Shown: positions 1 to 11,330 of the stretch, in pieces
Position numbering within the stretch: position 1 is the stretch's first letter
Layout: the number at the start of each line of letters is the position of its first letter
Assembly: GCF_932526225.1 (NCBI RefSeq)
Contig: NC_064048.1
Span: forward strand, 7,173,015-7,237,014
DNA length: 64,000 bases
Direction of reading: 5' to 3'
Source: Nematostella vectensis
Taxonomy: Eukaryota; Cnidaria; Anthozoa; Actiniaria; Edwardsiidae
Notes under the pieces: generated by a model
What the model was told of the DNA's origin: nothing
Seen by the model: only the letters and a program-made list of their open reading frames with translations
Database searches by the model: none
Program-made: the position numbers and the translations under genes

Positions 1-47
1 TTTTAAATAAAATGGAGGTGAATTACATACGTTGCATGATTTCGAGG

Positions 48-188
48 TTAAAGCCGCAATGTCGCCAGTTTACTTCCAGCCGATTACAAAACAATCTCCG
101 CTTAAAGCAATGAGTTTATTGGAAGTTTCTGTTTCGGTTGAGGTTGCCGTTGGCCCTCCGGAAGTAAACTGGTGACAATGCGGCTTAA
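48..188. mobile_element. MITE, family A copy 1 (internally deleted)
   Basis: Terminal inverted repeats of about 29 bp face each other. The left end reads TTAAAGCCGCAATGTCGCC and the right end is its imperfect reverse complement ending in GGCTTAA. Two more copies lie at 13601-13798 and 47182-47428. This copy lacks most of the interior the other two share. TTAA at both tips suggests a TTAA target site as in piggyBac-type elements, but that class call is inference. No transposase is encoded. Confidence 0.75.
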
Positions 189-326
189 TTACATATTCTG
201 CATAGATTGCAAACATTGTCTTGTGCATATCCCTAGTACTATAATTTTCATCTGCTTCTTACGCGCACGGCAGTGCTGCTATCCCAAATGCAACTGAATA
301 GACAGAATAACTCGTTGATTTTGTAG

Positions 327-420
327 GTTGTGTCAACGGTGGCGCGCAGATTCGTCCCGGGGAGGGTGAGTCGGCCAAAGACCTCGTCCAAAGAGTGGAA
401 GATCTCTACAACTCTATCAA
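327..420 (+). CDS. Internal exon of CIAO3/NARFL-like cytosolic Fe-S assembly protein (partial gene)
   Basis: The exon is bounded by a TAG acceptor at 324-326 and a GTGAGT donor at 421. Joined to a G from the previous exon it starts GCVNGGAQIRPGEGES and ends with an amphipathic stretch, LVQRVEDLYNSI. GC[LV]NGG.Q followed by such a helix is the pattern near the C-terminus of the iron-only-hydrogenase-like proteins CIAO3/NARFL and NARF. CIAO3 works in the cytosolic iron-sulfur assembly targeting complex; the first Cys corresponds to a C-terminal cluster ligand. The rest of the gene lies left of the window. The expected last exon (tail with a TQYH-type motif) was not found in the following 700 bases, so it may lie beyond the tandem array or be lost. 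NARF is the alternative paralogue. Confidence 0.7.
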
Positions 421-480
421 GTGAGTGAAATGTCTCCTAGTCTTTCTGTTAGGATATATTCAGGGCTAAAGTTGTCGTAG

Positions 481-640
481 TGGGATGATGGGGGGGGGGG
501 GGGGGGGGAGGGGGGAGGATGGGTTTGCTTCAGCTCTTCAAGAGGGATTTTTTTTGTGGGGGGAGGGGGGTGTCCTGCCCTTCCGCGTTACCGCGCATAG
601 CCTTAATTTCAACACGACGGTCGGTTAGTTATCTGCCTAA
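481..640. repeat. Poly-G tracts
   Basis: A G run of about 20 bases at 490-508 is followed by G-rich stretches near 558-571. This is simple sequence with no coding potential. Confidence 0.8.
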
Positions 641-812
641 CAGCAATTAAAAAAATAACTTAACCTGATCTCTCTTTTCATTCTCTGTGTTCGTGCCTTT
701 GTAGTTGAACACCATGTATTTTTGTTCACATTTCGAAGAGTTCGTATCATTGTTTTTATTACCAAAGCTTTTCAAGTTATGCCCAAGAGTTTGTGTCTCA
801 ATAAATAACAAA

Positions 813-969
813 GCCGTAGCAGGCCTCAAATTGTTGGGGGAGGGGGCACGATACAGAAGCATTAAGGAAACAATGGGGGCACAACCACGCCCCAACTGGT
901 CATTTCCTTATAATGTTTCAAAATATTTTTGGGGCACGTGCCCCAAGTGCCCCATCTCCTGCTACGGCC
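813..969. mobile_element. MITE, family B copy 1
   Basis: The ends are GCCGTAGCAGG and CCTGCTACGGC, perfect inverted repeats. The interior carries the family signature (GGGGGCACAACCACGCCCC and a TGGTCATTTCCTTAT block, reverse complement of GGAAATGACCAGTAGGGG). Related copies lie at 15925-16065, 22301-22458 and 24190-24327. Non-autonomous DNA element without ORF. Confidence 0.8.
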
Positions 970-1139
970 CTGAATAAGGGTCCATAGTACCAGAGTTTGG
1001 AAGATTCTTCCTTTCTTTCAAGCACCAAGCCATAGTGCGAAATGTGACATCTCTCTATTTCACGTTCTAGTATGTCTCGTTTGATAAAGCCTCTGTATTT
1101 TGAACCACAAATCAAAGTGTCTATACTTTGGTTTTAGGT

Positions 1140-4100
1140 AGGTTTTCTCCATCTCCCACATCGCGCGACTGAAATCATTTCTTAGTAACATCACACTGGA
1201 GCAGTGCATACAGCAATCAAAGTGTCAGCACTTCTGTTGAAGGTTTTTTCCATCGCCCACATCCCGCGCCAAAATGTCTTTTTTAGTAACGTCTTACTGG
1301 AGCAGTACATACAGTATTTAAAGTGTCAGTATATCCGTTGAAGCTTTCCTCTTTCGTTTCACGCATCGAATCATCGCTCACATCTCGCGCCTGAAGTCCT
1401 TTCTTAGGAACGTCTCAGTTGAGCAGTACATACAGTAATCATAGTATCAGTATCTTGCATGAAGCTTTCCTCTTTCGTTTCACGCATCGAATCATCGCCC
1501 ACATCTCGCGCCTGAAGTCCTTTCTTAGGAACGTCTCAGTTGAGCAGTACATACAGTAATCAAAGGGTCGGTACCTCGGTTGAAGCTTTCCTCTTTCGTT
1601 TCACGCATCGAATCATCGCCCACATCTCGCGCCTGAAGTCCTTTCTTAGGATCGTCTCAGTTGAGCAGTACATACAGTAATCAAAGTGTCAGTACCCCGG
1701 TTGAAGCTTTCCTCTTTCGTTTCACGCACCGACACATCGCCCACATCTCGCGCCTGAAGTCCTTTCTTAGGAACGTCTCAGTTGAGCAGTACATACAGTA
1801 ATCAAAGTGTCGGTACCCCGGTTGAAGCTTTCCTCTTTCGTTTCACGCACCGACCCATCGCTCACATCTCGCGCCTGAAGTCCTTTCTGAGGATCGTCTC
1901 AGTTGAGCAGTACATACAGTATTTAAAGTGTCAGTATATCCGTTGAAGCTTTCCTCTTTCGTTTCACGCACCGACACATCGCCCACATCTCGCGCCTGAA
2001 GTCCTTTCTTAGGAACGTCTCAGTTGAGCAGTACATACAGTAATCAAAGTGTCGGTACCCCGGTAGAAGCTTTCCTCTTTCGTTTCACGCACCGACACAT
2101 CGCTCAAATCTCGCGCCTGAAGTCCTTTCTTAGGATCGTCTCAGTTGAGCAGTACATACAGTAATCATAGTATCAGTATCTCGCATGAAGCTTTCCTCTT
2201 TCGTTTCACGCACCGACCCATCGCCCACATCTCGCGCCTGAAGTCCTTTCTTAGGATCGTCTCAGTTGAGCAGTACATACAGTAATCATAGTATCAGTAT
2301 CTCGCATGAAGCTTTCCTCTTTCGTTTCACGCACCGACCCATCGCTCACATCTCGCGCCTGAAGTCCTTTCTGAGGATCGTCTCAGTTGAGCAGTACATA
2401 CAGTAATCATAGTATCAGTATCTCGCATGAAGCTTTCCTCTTTCGTTTCACGCATCGAATCATCGCCCACATCTCGTGCCTGAAGTCCTTTCTTAGGAAC
2501 GTCTCCGTTGAGCAGTACATACAGTAATCAGTGTCAGTACCTCGGTTGAAGCTTTCCTCTTTCGTTTCACGCATCGAATCATCGCCCACATCTCGCGCCT
2601 GAAGTCCTTTCTTAGGAACGTCTCCGTCGAGCAGTACATACAGTAATCAAAGTGTCATTACCTCGGTTGAAGCTTTCCTCTTTCGTTTCACGCATCGAAT
2701 CATCGCCCACATTTCGCGCCTGAAGTCCTTTCTTAGGAACGTCTCAGTTGAGCAGTACATACAGTAATCAGTGTCAGTACCTCGGTTGAAGCTTTCCTCT
2801 TTCGTTTCACGCATCGAATCATCGCCCACATCTCGCGCCTGAAGTCCTTTCTTAGGAACGTCTCCGTTGAGCAGTACATACAGTAATCAAAGTGTCATTA
2901 CCTCGGTTGAAGCTTTTCTCTTTCGTTTCACGCACCGACCCATCGCTAACATCTCGCGCCTGAAGTCCTTCCTGAGGATCGTCTCAGTTGAGCAGTACAT
3001 ACAGTAATCAAAGTGTCAGTACCTCGGTTGAAGCTTTCCTCTTTCGTTTCACGCACCGAATCATCGCCCACATCTCGCGCCTGAAGTCCTTTCTTAGGAA
3101 CGTCTCCGTTGAGCAGTACATACAGTAATCAAAGTGTCATTACCTCGGTTGAAGCTTTCCTCTTTCGTTTCACGCATCGAATCATCGCCCACATTTCGCG
3201 CCTGAAGTCCTTTCTTAGGAACGTCTCAGTTGAGCAGTACATACAGTAATCATAGTATCAGTATCTCGCATGAAGCTTTTCTCTTTCGTTTCACGCACCG
3301 ACCCATCGCTCACATCTCGCGCCTGAAGTCCTTCCTGAGGATCGTCTCAGTTGAGCAGTTCATACAGTAATCAGTGTCAGTACCTCGGTTGAAGCTTTCC
3401 TCTTTCGTTTCACGCACCGACCCATCGCTCACATCTCGCGCCTGAAGTCCTTTCTTAGGAACGTCTCAGTTGAGCAATACATACAGTAGTCAAAGTGTCA
3501 GTGCCTCGGTTGAAGCTTTCCTCTTTCGTTTCACGCATCGAATCATCGCCCACATCTCACGCCTGAAGTCCTTTCTTAGGAACGTCTCGGTTAAAGCTTT
3601 CCTCTTTCGTTTCACGCACCGACCCATCGCTCACATCTCGCGCCTGAAGTCCTTTCTTAGGAACGTCTCGGTTGAAGCTTTCCTCTTTCGTTTCACGCAC
3701 CGACCCATCGTTCACATCTCGCGCCTGAAGTCCTTTCTTAGGATCGTCTCAGTTGAGCAGTACATACAGTAATCATAGTATCAGTATCTCGCATGAAGCT
3801 GTTCTCTTTCGTTTCACGCACCGACCCATCGCTAACATCTCGCGCCTGAAGTCCTTTCTGAGGATCGTCTCAGTTGAGCAGTACATACAGTAATCATAGT
3901 ATCAGTATCTCGCATGAAGCTTTTCTCTTTCGTTTCACGCACCGACCCATCGCTAACATCTCGCGCCTGAAGTCCTTCCTGAGGATCGTCTCAGTTGAGC
4001 AGTTCATACAGTAGTCAAAATGTCAGTACCTCGGTTTAAACTTTCCTCTTTCGTTTCACGCACCGAATCATCGCCCACATCTCGCGCCTGAAGTCCTTTC

Positions 4101-4835
4101 TTAGGAACGTCTCAGTTGAGCAGTACATACAGTAATCATAGTATCAGTATCTCGCATGAAGCTGTTCTCTTTCGTTTCACGCACCGACCCATCGTTCACA
4201 TCTCGCGCCTGAAGTCCTTTCTTAGGATCGTCTCAGTTGAGCAGTACATACAGTAATCATAGTATCAGTATCTCGCATGAAGCTGTTCTCTTTCGTTTCA
4301 CGCACCGACCCATCGCTAACATCTCGCGCCTGAAGTCCTTTCTGAGGATCGTCTCAGTTGAGCAGTACATACAGTAATCATAGTATCAGTATCTCGCATG
4401 AAGCTTTTCTCTTTCGTTTCACGCACCGACCCATCGCTAACATCTCGCGCCTGAAGTCCTTCCTGAGGATCGTCTCAGTTGAGCAGTACATACAGTAATC
4501 AAAGTGTCAGTACCTCGGTTGAAGCTTTCCTCTTTCGTTTCACGCACCGAATCATCGCCCACATCTCGCGCCTGAAGTCCTTTCTTAGGAACGTCTCCGT
4601 TGAGCAGTACATACAGTAATCAAAGTGTCATTACCTCGGTTGAAGCTTTCCTCTTTCGTTTCACGCACCGACACATCGCTCAAATCTCGCGCCTGAAGTC
4701 CTTTCTTAGGAACGTCTCCGTTGAGCAGTACATACAGTAATCAAAGTGTCAGTACCTCGGTTGAGGCTTTCCTCTTTCGTTTCACGCACCGAATCATCGC
4801 CCACATCTCGCGCCTGAAGTCCTTTCTTAGGAACG
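1140..4835. repeat. Tandem array of about 31 units of ~120 bp, copies of the adjacent GPCR 3' end
   Basis: Units of about 120 bp (two shortened to about 80 bp near 3580-3720) repeat from about 1.14 kb to the end of the GPCR gene. On the minus strand each unit encodes the GPCR C-terminus beginning FLRKDFRREMWAMIRCVKRK, usually with the stop codon, followed by about 30 bp of 3' flank. Two main unit types alternate: one keeps the STEV.TL end (plus-strand TACCTCGGTTGAAGC), the other reads TATCTCGCATGAAGC. Secondary variants are GAACGTCTC or GATCGTCTC and TTTCTTAGG or TTTCTGAGG. The two leftmost units are strongly decayed. The last unit is the functional gene end, where similarity stops at about 4835. 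Short ORFs on both strands across the array are by-products. Confidence 0.93.
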
Positions 4836-5736
4836 CGTACACAAATACATTGGGCGCAGAGTTGAACTGTCTCAGCAATAGCGTCACTACTCGTACCAGG
4901 TAATGCATGTGGATGGTGTCCGGCCATATATCACACATGACGTAATACTGGTAGAATGCATTACAGAACAAGAAAATCCCCACCACTACCCCGACGGATT
5001 TTACTGTGCCACTTCTTCCCCGCTTGCGCTTCCTTGGTTTTTCGGTGAAAGGCTCGATGGATTCGACTTCGCGTTGGACTTTCTCTATGTCCTTGCGATG
5101 CTTGCGAGCGACTCTAAAAATCCTTACGTATGCGTAAAGCATGAAGATACTCGGTAGCCCCGTCATGAAGCTTACTTGGATGACGCTGTCAGCGACATGC
5201 GCTGCTTCAGGGTGGCTGTCAGTCAGCTGGTAAACGACCAATGGGATGTTCTGTGCTGCGGAGAGAACCCATGCGAGTGCTATAAAGCCGCCGACGGTAC
5301 TGGCTTTCTTAAAAGACTGATATCGATAAGGGTGGAGTACTCCCAAGTAAATATCCAGCGTCAGGGCGCATAAATTCATCACGGATGCCGTGAAGAAGAA
5401 AGACATGAGGCAGTTTTGAGCGTAGTAGAAGTCGGGAAGATGACAAACCTCGTACAGAACCGTGCTGTAGCGACAAATAATTGCATTGGTAAACGTAAAG
5501 AATCCAACCAGAAAGTCCGCAATGGCCAGGGAAAGCACGAACCAATTAGGAGATTCTTGGACACGAAGCCTTTTCCTTGAAAGAATTACAAGAATAACCA
5601 GACCATTTCCAAGAACTGTGACCACGGCAAAGGTTCCTAGAAGGATGAGATAGACGTTGTTGACAAGCTGGAGGTGGGCGAAGTCTGAACTCGAACTTGA
5701 ATTCCAGAAATTTCTGTCGGTTTTGTTCAATTCCAT
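4741..5736 (-). CDS. Class A (rhodopsin-like) GPCR, single exon, degenerate signature motifs
   Basis: A 331-residue intronless receptor with seven hydrophobic segments. The N-terminus is short, with NKT as possible glycosylation site. TM1 has GNGLVILV, TM2 has LAIADFLVG, and TM3 ends TLDIYLGVLHP, so the DRY arginine is replaced by Ile. TM6 shows FCNAF where CWxP is usual. TM7 shows SAPNVFVYAF in place of SxxNPxxYA. Helix 8 is FLRKDFRREMW, followed by a short basic tail. ECL2 lacks the usual cysteine. The long third loop is basic (KPRKRKRGR). ATG at 5734-5736 was chosen as the first Met before TM1; the stop is TGA at 4741-4743. The C-terminal 28 codons are the source of, or homogenised with, the neighbouring array. 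The ligand cannot be told, and loss of the DRY arginine makes canonical G-protein coupling uncertain. Confidence 0.9.
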   Translation of the reverse strand: MELNKTDRNFWNSSSSSDFAHLQLVNNVYLILLGTFAVVTVLGNGLVILVILSRKRLRVQESPNWFVLSLAIADFLVGFFTFTNAIICRYSTVLYEVCHLPDFYYAQNCLMSFFFTASVMNLCALTLDIYLGVLHPYRYQSFKKASTVGGFIALAWVLSAAQNIPLVVYQLTDSHPEAAHVADSVIQVSFMTGLPSIFMLYAYVRIFRVARKHRKDIEKVQREVESIEPFTEKPRKRKRGRSGTVKSVGVVVGIFLFCNAFYQYYVMCDIWPDTIHMHYLVRVVTLLLRQFNSAPNVFVYAFLRKDFRREMWAMIRCVKRKRKASTEVLTL

Positions 5737-5754
5737 CTCGTTTTAGCTAATGAG

Positions 5755-7500
5755 AAATAAATGATTAGGTTTCGTAGAGGAAGTATTTATGTTAAGGCTT
5801 ACCTCTTCTTTGATATATACATGGAAAAATGATCTTTCTACGCTTTTAGAAATTCCCCCCTTATTTTTTTTAATGCGTACAACACAATAGTGCTAAAATT
5901 ACACCTAGTCGTAATGGCTGATAAGACGCGACGCCCCTTCTGTTTTAAATGTGAATTAAAACTTATTGCGTTGTAGACGTTTAAGATAATAGTAGTAAAG
6001 AATGTAAGCATAATCTTTTGCATTATTTACAATCACCCCTTTCTGTTTATTACCTAGGTAAATATATGTATATTTCGTTGCGCATGTAGCAGGTGTTTGA
6101 ATGTTAATGTTTTATTTTGCTTTGTTATCCATTAGAAGTCAAAATAACCGAAGCAAATTAATAAAAATTTAAAAAGAGCAGTCTTTTGTAATTTAATTGG
6201 AATTTCCCCTTCCGAATTTAAATTGTCTAAGGCACTTTCAATAACAACTAAAAAAAAAGAAAAGTATTTTAATATGTAATGTGTACAGTACTAGATATCG
6301 CGTAGATTGAGAACTAATCGGTTTAGAGGTTTTTTTTATTCCATACCGTTTCGTCGGCCGTATGTTTCAGAACATACAGGCGGTCAAAGATTCAATGAAA
6401 ACAAAATTAAATGGTTTTGAAATGTTTTAAATGCGATATCCCTAACAAAAGCCCATGATGCATGTCGAATCTATTTCAATTCTCAGGGCGACTAAAATAC
6501 GTTACAAAATGAAATTAGCACACTTATAAGAAATAGAATAAAACGAACTCCTTTGAAAATACAGATCTTATCTATGGGCTGTAAATACCATATGTTATCA
6601 CATGGTATTTATAGCCCATAAAAAGTTTACCTTGATTTTGATTTCGCCACTTCTCAGTTCTTTCGTCTCGTTCTGTTGTCTTCTTGCTCGATTTGCCCTT
6701 TTGCCCTTTCCTTTTATTTACAATTTGACTGTTCTTACGCATTTACTGTTTAAACTTTCGTCAGTTGTGTATCAATATTTGGGAAAATAAAATCACTTTT
6801 GCGCAATTTTGCTTCAAGTCTATTGCTTCAGCCTGCCGTTAATTGCGACGAATTCTTTCTTCCATTAATACCATTTCCTTTGGGAGCTTGAAACGGTTAT
6901 GATATCATCCTATTTTCGACCATTGTCGTCGAAATTGCCTCTTGAGTTCACCCATGTTTATCTTCCTTAACCAATTTCCCTCAAATTGAGCTGCTATCAG
7001 CATTTTTAAACGATATTCCAAATAGTTTTATCATCATATCACCTAACGTAGACAACGCGGGTCAAACGAAAATGCAAAAACCATGTCTTATTAAGATTAT
7101 GCTTACAAATAAGCCTTGAACTTCGCCGCGAGTTTAATTGCGCTCGTTCACTCGCAGCTGGAGAGCGTGCTGTATTATATTTGTTCTCGCCTTATGTAAT
7201 ATTTGCGTTGGCTATTTCCATTAGAATAGTTCTTTGTGTATTCAACCCCTTTCATTGCCCAAATCGTTCGCATTTCCTATGCTTTCCTGCCGATCACCGA
7301 ATTCCTCGTGATTTTTAGACGACATTCTTTAAAAAAAAAACAGCCTAAATAATTTTTTGCAGTGTGACACGCGCTATCGTGGTCACCTTGAAGTAGTTAA
7401 AAATGGTGTGAAAACGTTCTATTGATTTAGTATTTTTTATGGGGAGTAAATACTTGGTATTCTTGTGCTTATTTTTGTGTTCAAAATGCCACCTTCATGT
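5755..7500. other. Intergenic A+T-rich DNA
   Basis: I find no coding signal, with only short low-complexity ORFs on either strand. One hairpin at 6575-6618 is listed separately. Confidence 0.6.
6575..6618. repeat. Short inverted repeat (17-bp arms, 10-nt loop)
   Basis: TGGGCTGTAAATACCAT at 575-591 pairs with ATGGTATTTATAGCCCA at 602-618 with one mismatch. Function unknown; it may be a remnant of a small foldback element. Confidence 0.6.
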
Positions 7501-8385
7501 CAGAGAATCAAATACAATACAATACAATGCAATACTTTATTCGTCAAATGTAAAGCAGGAAGAAGAGTGGTGACGTTTTTGTTCAACCCACTGTGATGTG
7601 CGGTCGCGTCTTGGTGAAGTTAGTACTCGGGAAAGTTTTTAGAAGTCGGATATATTATGTCGTTTGTCGTAGCTGTGACATCCCATTTCGACACCGGCCT
7701 AAATTGTCCGCCATTATTTTGTTGATCGTTATAATAATTAGTCTCTACTTTGCTAACTTCAACACTTATTTTAGGAGCCGTAGACCGGAGGATAACCCAG
7801 CCGTGGAAACCCTTTACAGGTGACCATAGATAATAGGGATTTTTTTATTTAATATTTTTTTTTGCTCTTTCGTTTTCTTTCTTCCCAGCCTCCCCCTCCG
7901 CAACCGCCTCTTAACTCTTACCAAACCGGGAATGGATCGAAATAGCTTCGCGGGCTTCCGATTGGCTTTTTTATTTTTATTTTTTTATTTTTTTGTGCTA
8001 TTTTGTCTTATCTTATCTATACCCGCTTGTTTTAGGGAGTGGCTCGGAGGCGCTGACAGCGATAAGGTAAAGACTCACAAACTACACATTCTCTTTATTG
8101 GTCTGTATGCCCTGTTCATTTTAAAATGTTTTGGCAAATTCTGCGTGTTTTTAGTTAATTATCATGAGGTCCATCGCCGTTTTCCACTAGACTTCTGGCT
8201 AATGGCTTTTAATAACAATCTCTTTGGTCAACTTATGGGTAGTTGAAGCTGGTGCTTCGATCAAAAGAGATGTCTTCGTAGGCTTAAAAAAATTCGATCA
8301 AATTCGACTCATTCTATAAAATATTTTTTTGTAACAAAATACGCAACGTGACGCCGTGACGTAACCTGTTAATTACTAGAGAGCT
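7501..8385. other. Non-coding stretch with (CAATA)n run
   Basis: A short pentanucleotide run near 7508-7535 is followed by ACTTTATTCGTCA, as seen at the 3' tails of some non-LTR retroelements read from the other strand. There is no ORF to support that, so it stays a suggestion. The rest is T-rich DNA with no recognisable gene. Confidence 0.35.
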
Positions 8386-8389
8386 GGAA

Positions 8390-8562
8390 AGCAAAATCTC
8401 ATTTTTTTGTGCGTCTGTCCTCTAATAAAGGAACAGATGACGTCACAGCGTGTGAACAAAAAAGTACGCAACGAGACGCAGTCGAGTTGTTCATGACACG
8501 CTGTGACGTCTTCTGTACATCTCTTAGAAGACAGACGCACAAAAAATGAGATCTTTTGTTTA
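8390..8562. repeat. Foldback / long imperfect inverted repeat
   Basis: The left arm (from AATCTCATTTTTTTGTGCGTC through GATGACGTCACAGCGTGTGAACAA) is the imperfect reverse complement of the right arm (TTGTTCATGACACGCTGTGACGTC through GACGCACAAAAAATGAGAT). Arms are about 65 bp around a spacer of about 30 bp. Probably a small foldback transposon. Both arms contain TGACGTC, a CRE-like core. Confidence 0.7.
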
Positions 8563-9740
8563 TAAAACAATTCAAATGTTTTCTTACTTTCCAATCTAGT
8601 TTTGGGGAGCGCGCGCGCATGTTGGAGCCAGGCGTGCGTGTGCCCTCTAATAACACATGGACTCTTGACCAATCAGAGCGCGCGATTTACGAGTGACCTA
8701 TTAAAAAAATGTAATTCAGGCAGTGTGCGCGAAATGACTTTTAGCGTGCGCGCTTAACAAGTGCTGTTGTATTATATATGTGATATTTGTTATTCCAGGC
8801 AAGAAAGATGTTACATACGCAGTACCACGCAGTTGAGAAATTGAATACGGCGTTGACGATCAAATGGTAGGAACCAGATTGGTGAAGTACCGCAACCACT
8901 AGGAACGGCCCATATAAAACACGACAAGTTTCTTGAATTGGTCAAAAAGGTCGAAACAAAGTACCTAGCGGACGATTACCTAACGTGTAACTCACAAGCT
9001 TCTCAAGCGATGGTGACTAATTATACGCCATAACGATTATCACATGAATTGCACGCGTGCTGCTCGTGGGAAACACGTGTGACAGGACGAGGACTGGGGA
9101 TGAGTATTATAAAGATACTTCCCTAGAAAACGCTTGACGGCTCATGTCAAGGCTTCTATTGACTATAATACTATTGTGCATAAGTGGCGCGGTCTCTATT
9201 CACTACAGTTTACAGGTCGTTATTGGGAGCCTTTAAACGCACCCTCTCCCACCCAAATTCATCCCAAATTGCCTCCTGTCTGATGTAATAGATCACCTGA
9301 ATAAGGCATGGTCAGCAAGCTAATTGATGTGAACCTGAATTACATGATTTGGGAGAGCAAATGTTGAGATTGAAAATAATTGAAAATTGACCTGACAATA
9401 GATTATGTGGATACCGCATAGCCAGCACGTGGCGCAACGACTAGAGGACTTCAATATTACTGGAAAACACATGCAGAGAAAGGGCTGTCGGCCAAGAACA
9501 AGTCAGTCGGGCTGTTGGCCAGTACATGTAATTCACGTGTAGTTGTAGCAAATGTTTCGCACGTCTTTCAGTCACTGTCAAAGCCGCGCATGCCCCAGAA
9601 AGTTAAACCTCTGTGCAAATAGCGCCAACACCAGCCAGCATTACTACAACCGTGCATGGCTTACCACAAGACAATGGAAATTTTGACGAACCTTTAGCAG
9701 CATCCTCAACATCGTGCACCAACATCGACAATTGATTGGT
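8563..9740. other. Intergenic, no feature recognised
   Basis: No ORF with family resemblance, RNA gene or repeat could be recognised here. Confidence 0.5.
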
Positions 9741-9744
9741 CCAG

Positions 9745-11330
9745 CAATACTTGGTATTTCCGACCAATACTGGCGCGGTTTGCTAGAATCCTTCCTTAAA
9801 GAAACATTGTCAACATGTTTGCTTCAGCAATACTTGTTATTTTCGACCAATACTGGCGCGGTTTGCTAGAATCCTTCCTTAAAGAAACATTGTCAACATG
9901 TTTGCTTCAGCAATACTTGGTATTTCCGACCAATACTGGCGCGGTTTGCTAGAATCCTTCCTTAAAGAAACATTGTCAACATGTTTGCTTCAGCAATACT
10001 TGTTATTTTCGACCAATACTGGCGCGGTTTGCTAGAATCCTTCCTTAAAGAAACATTGTCAACATGTTTGCTTCAGCAATACTTGTTATTTTCGACCAAT
10101 ACTGGCGCGGTTTGCTAGAATCCTTCCTTAAAGAAACATTGTCAACATGTTTGCTTCAGCAATACTTGTTATTTTCGACCAATACTGGTGCGGTTTGCTA
10201 GAATCCTTCCTTAAAGAAACATTGTCAACATGTTTGCTTCAGCAATACTTGTTATTTTCCACTTCAATACTGGCGCGGTTTGCTAGAATCCTTCCTTAAA
10301 GAAACATTGTCAACATGTTTGCTTCAGCAATACTTGTTATTTTCGACCAATACTGGCGCGGTTTGCTAGAATCCTTCCTTAAAGAAACATTGTCAACATG
10401 TTTGCTTCAGCAATACTTGTTATTTTCGACCAATACTGGTGCGGTTTGCTAGAATCCTTCCTTAAAGAAACATTGTCAACATGTTTGCTTCAGCAATACT
10501 TGTTATCTTCGACTTCAATACTGGCGCGGTTTGCTAGAATCCTTCCTTAAAGAAACATTGTCAACATGTTTGCTTCAGCAATACTTGTTATTTTCGACTT
10601 CAATACTGGCGCGGTTTGCTAGAATCCTTCCTTAAAGAAACATTGTCAACATGTTTGCTTCAGCAATACTTGTTATTTTCGACCAATACTGGCGCGGTTT
10701 GCTAGAATCCTTCCTTAAAGAAACATTGTCAACATGTTTGCTTCAGCAATACTTGTTATTTTCGACCAATACTGGCGCGGTTTGCTAGAATCCTTCCTTA
10801 AAGAAACATTGTCAACATGTTTGCTTCAGCAATACTTGTTATTTTCGACCAATACTGGTGCGGTTTGCTAGAATCCTTCCTTAAAGAAACATTGTCAACA
10901 TGTTTGCTTCAGCAATACTTGTTATCTTCGACTTCAATACTGGCGCGGTTTGCTAGAATCCTTCCTTAAAGAAACATTGTCAACATGTTTGCTTCAGCAA
11001 TACTTGTTATTTTCGACTTCAATACTGGCGCGGTTTGCTAGAATCCTTCCTTAAAGAAACATTGTCAACATGTTTGCTTCAGCAATACTTGTTATTTTCG
11101 ACTTCAATACTGGCGCGGTTTGCTAGAATCCTTCCTTAAAGAAACATTGTCAACATGTTTGCTTCAGCAATACTTGTTATTTTCGACTTCAATACTGGCG
11201 CGGTTTGCTAGAATCCTTCCTTAAAGAAACATTGTCAACATGTTTGCTTCAGCAATACTTGTTATTTTCGACTTCAATACTGGCGCGGTTTGCTAGAATC
11301 CTGCCGTAAAGTAACATTGTCAACATAATT
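9745..11330. repeat. 83/85-bp minisatellite, about 19 units
   Basis: The unit contains GCGCGGTTTGCTAGAATCC and TTCAGCAATACTTG. Most units are 83 bp. A variant class has two extra bases (GACTTCAATAC for GACCAATAC), giving 85 bp; it is mixed with 83-bp units in the middle and becomes continuous at the right end. A third variant has TGGTGCGG for TGGCGCGG. Units are otherwise nearly identical, so homogenisation is recent. Diverged relics continue to about 11580 (CCCGTAAAGAAACACTGTC). No conserved reading frame. Confidence 0.93.

Noticed and set aside
1140-4835. Regular repeats reminiscent of a CRISPR array
   Set aside because: Whole 120-bp units repeat with no unique spacers, and the unit encodes a GPCR tail; the DNA is eukaryotic.
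4706-4927. Overlapping ORFs on both strands over the GPCR 3' end
   Set aside because: They are frame shadows of the repeat unit and the GPCR.
7932-8246. 104-codon plus-strand ORF with hydrophobic N-terminus
   Set aside because: Phe/Leu run from T-rich DNA; no family resemblance or splice signals.
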